A stretch of DNA of 23,891 nt. It comes from Flavobacterium sp. Lineage in GTDB: Bacteria > Bacteroidota > Bacteroidia > Flavobacteriales > Flavobacteriaceae. The position numbers and the translations under genes are program-made. Positions 23,664-23,891 of this stretch are shown in pieces. The notes beneath the pieces are model-generated. The model worked only from the letters and a program-made list of their open reading frames with translations. It was not told the DNA's origin and searched no databases. Position 1 is the first letter of the stretch. Each line of letters opens with the position of its first letter. Location: NCBI RefSeq assembly GCF_030146175.1, contig NZ_JASLCE010000054.1, forward strand, positions 1 to 23,891. Reading direction: 5' to 3'.

Positions 23664-23695
23664 TTCAAAAAAACATTAAAAAACACTAAAAACAT

Positions 23696-23721
23696 AATCT
23701 TATGAAAACGACAAAACACAA
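23696..23721 (+). repeat. Direct repeat copy 1 at the start of precursor 5
   Basis: The 26 bases beginning AATCTTATGAAAACGACAAA are identical to 23866-23891. They cover the start codon and first leader codons, showing a recent tandem gene duplication. The second copy runs off the window. Confidence 0.85.
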
Positions 23722-23860
23722 CAATCGTCTTGACTTTGCAAAAAATGCAATCGTAGAATTGAACGACAACCAGTTACAAAGCGTAAACGGCGGATCGATG
23801 GATGCCATCATCAATTATATTGGTGATAAGATTAAAGATATGATGAAACCTCAAGTATAA
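23702..23860 (+). CDS. Secreted-peptide precursor 5: double-glycine leader, Cys-free amphipathic core
   Basis: A 52-residue peptide. The leader (NRLDFAKNAIVELNDNQLQS) ends at Gly30-Gly31. The 21-residue core, SMDAIINYIGDKIKDMMKPQ plus Val, has no cysteine or threonine and only one serine, so it cannot be a lanthipeptide. It would fold as a short amphipathic helix with balanced charge, recalling phenol-soluble modulins or unmodified bacteriocins. It is followed after 11 bases by a gene with an identical beginning, which suggests a pair of tandem copies and perhaps a two-peptide system. Confidence 0.82.
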   Translation: MKTTKHNNRLDFAKNAIVELNDNQLQSVNGGSMDAIINYIGDKIKDMMKPQV

Positions 23861-23865
23861 AAAAC

Positions 23866-23891
23866 AATCTTATGAAAACGACAAAACACAA
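23866..23891 (+). repeat. Direct repeat copy 2 at the start of precursor 6
   Basis: Identical over all 26 available bases to 23696-23721. The repeat reaches the window end, so its full length is unknown. Confidence 0.85.
23872..23891 (+). CDS. Secreted-peptide precursor 6, cut by the window edge
   Basis: Only ATG and the next codons are present, encoding MKTTKH, identical in DNA to the start of precursor 5 and placed 11 bases after its stop. The leader and core lie outside the window. It shows that the peptide cluster continues to the right. Confidence 0.7.

Overview
The window looks like chromosomal DNA from a Bacteroidota bacterium of the Flavobacteriaceae, probably Flavobacterium or a close relative. 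Reasons: AT-rich DNA, a gliding-motility lipoprotein (GldH), Bacteroidota promoters (TTG, about 19 bases, TAnnTTTG), few Shine-Dalgarno sites, and intrinsic terminators after most transcription units. No rRNA, tRNA, CRISPR array or insertion sequence was seen.

Layout, left to right. (1) 1-1963: the 3' tail of a probable dprA, then trpS (-) and a divergent PlsC-type acyltransferase (+). (2) 2000-4431 (-): a lipoprotein, an ECF sigma factor and an unusual partner with an anti-sigma-like N-terminus, one inner-membrane helix, a long linker and a C-terminal outer-membrane barrel. (3) 4532-8637: recA (-) divergent from a + operon trhO-trhP-ferredoxin. It joins the two known routes to 5-hydroxyuridine-34 in tRNA, and both enzymes end in the same C-terminal domain. 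(4) 8825-12791 (+): ricT/PSP1, gldH and a class A penicillin-binding protein. (5) 12857-14220 (+): scoA-scoB, a 3-oxoacid CoA-transferase. (6) 14342-17934 (-): a serine hydrolase, a DEDDy exonuclease and an orphan double-ATPase ABC protein. (7) 18005-19929 (-): ogt, then hemB with a c-type cytochrome lipoprotein.

(8) 20056-23891 is the accessory and most interesting part. A membrane-anchored TPR/AraC-type regulator (20418-22274) is flanked by small peptide genes sharing one leader (roughly FxKxSIVELNxxxLxxVxGG). One lies on the - strand at 20056-20229. At least five lie on the + strand from 22900 to the window edge, and the last is cut off. The leaders are alike but the cores are very different: two have a CxxC motif, one is a strongly cationic amphipathic peptide without the Gly-Gly site, one is a short Cys-free amphipathic helix, and one is Pro/Thr-rich. 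This looks like a multi-precursor RiPP or bacteriocin locus. Modification and export genes, if present, would lie beyond the right edge. In the 625-base gap before the + strand peptides there is a candidate small RNA of about 84 bases on the - strand (22515-22598), with an exact-consensus promoter and a terminator, plus a 14-base perfect palindrome.

Protein families were assigned by reading motifs and recalling families; no database search was run. Promoters, terminators and the small RNA are sequence-pattern calls without expression data.
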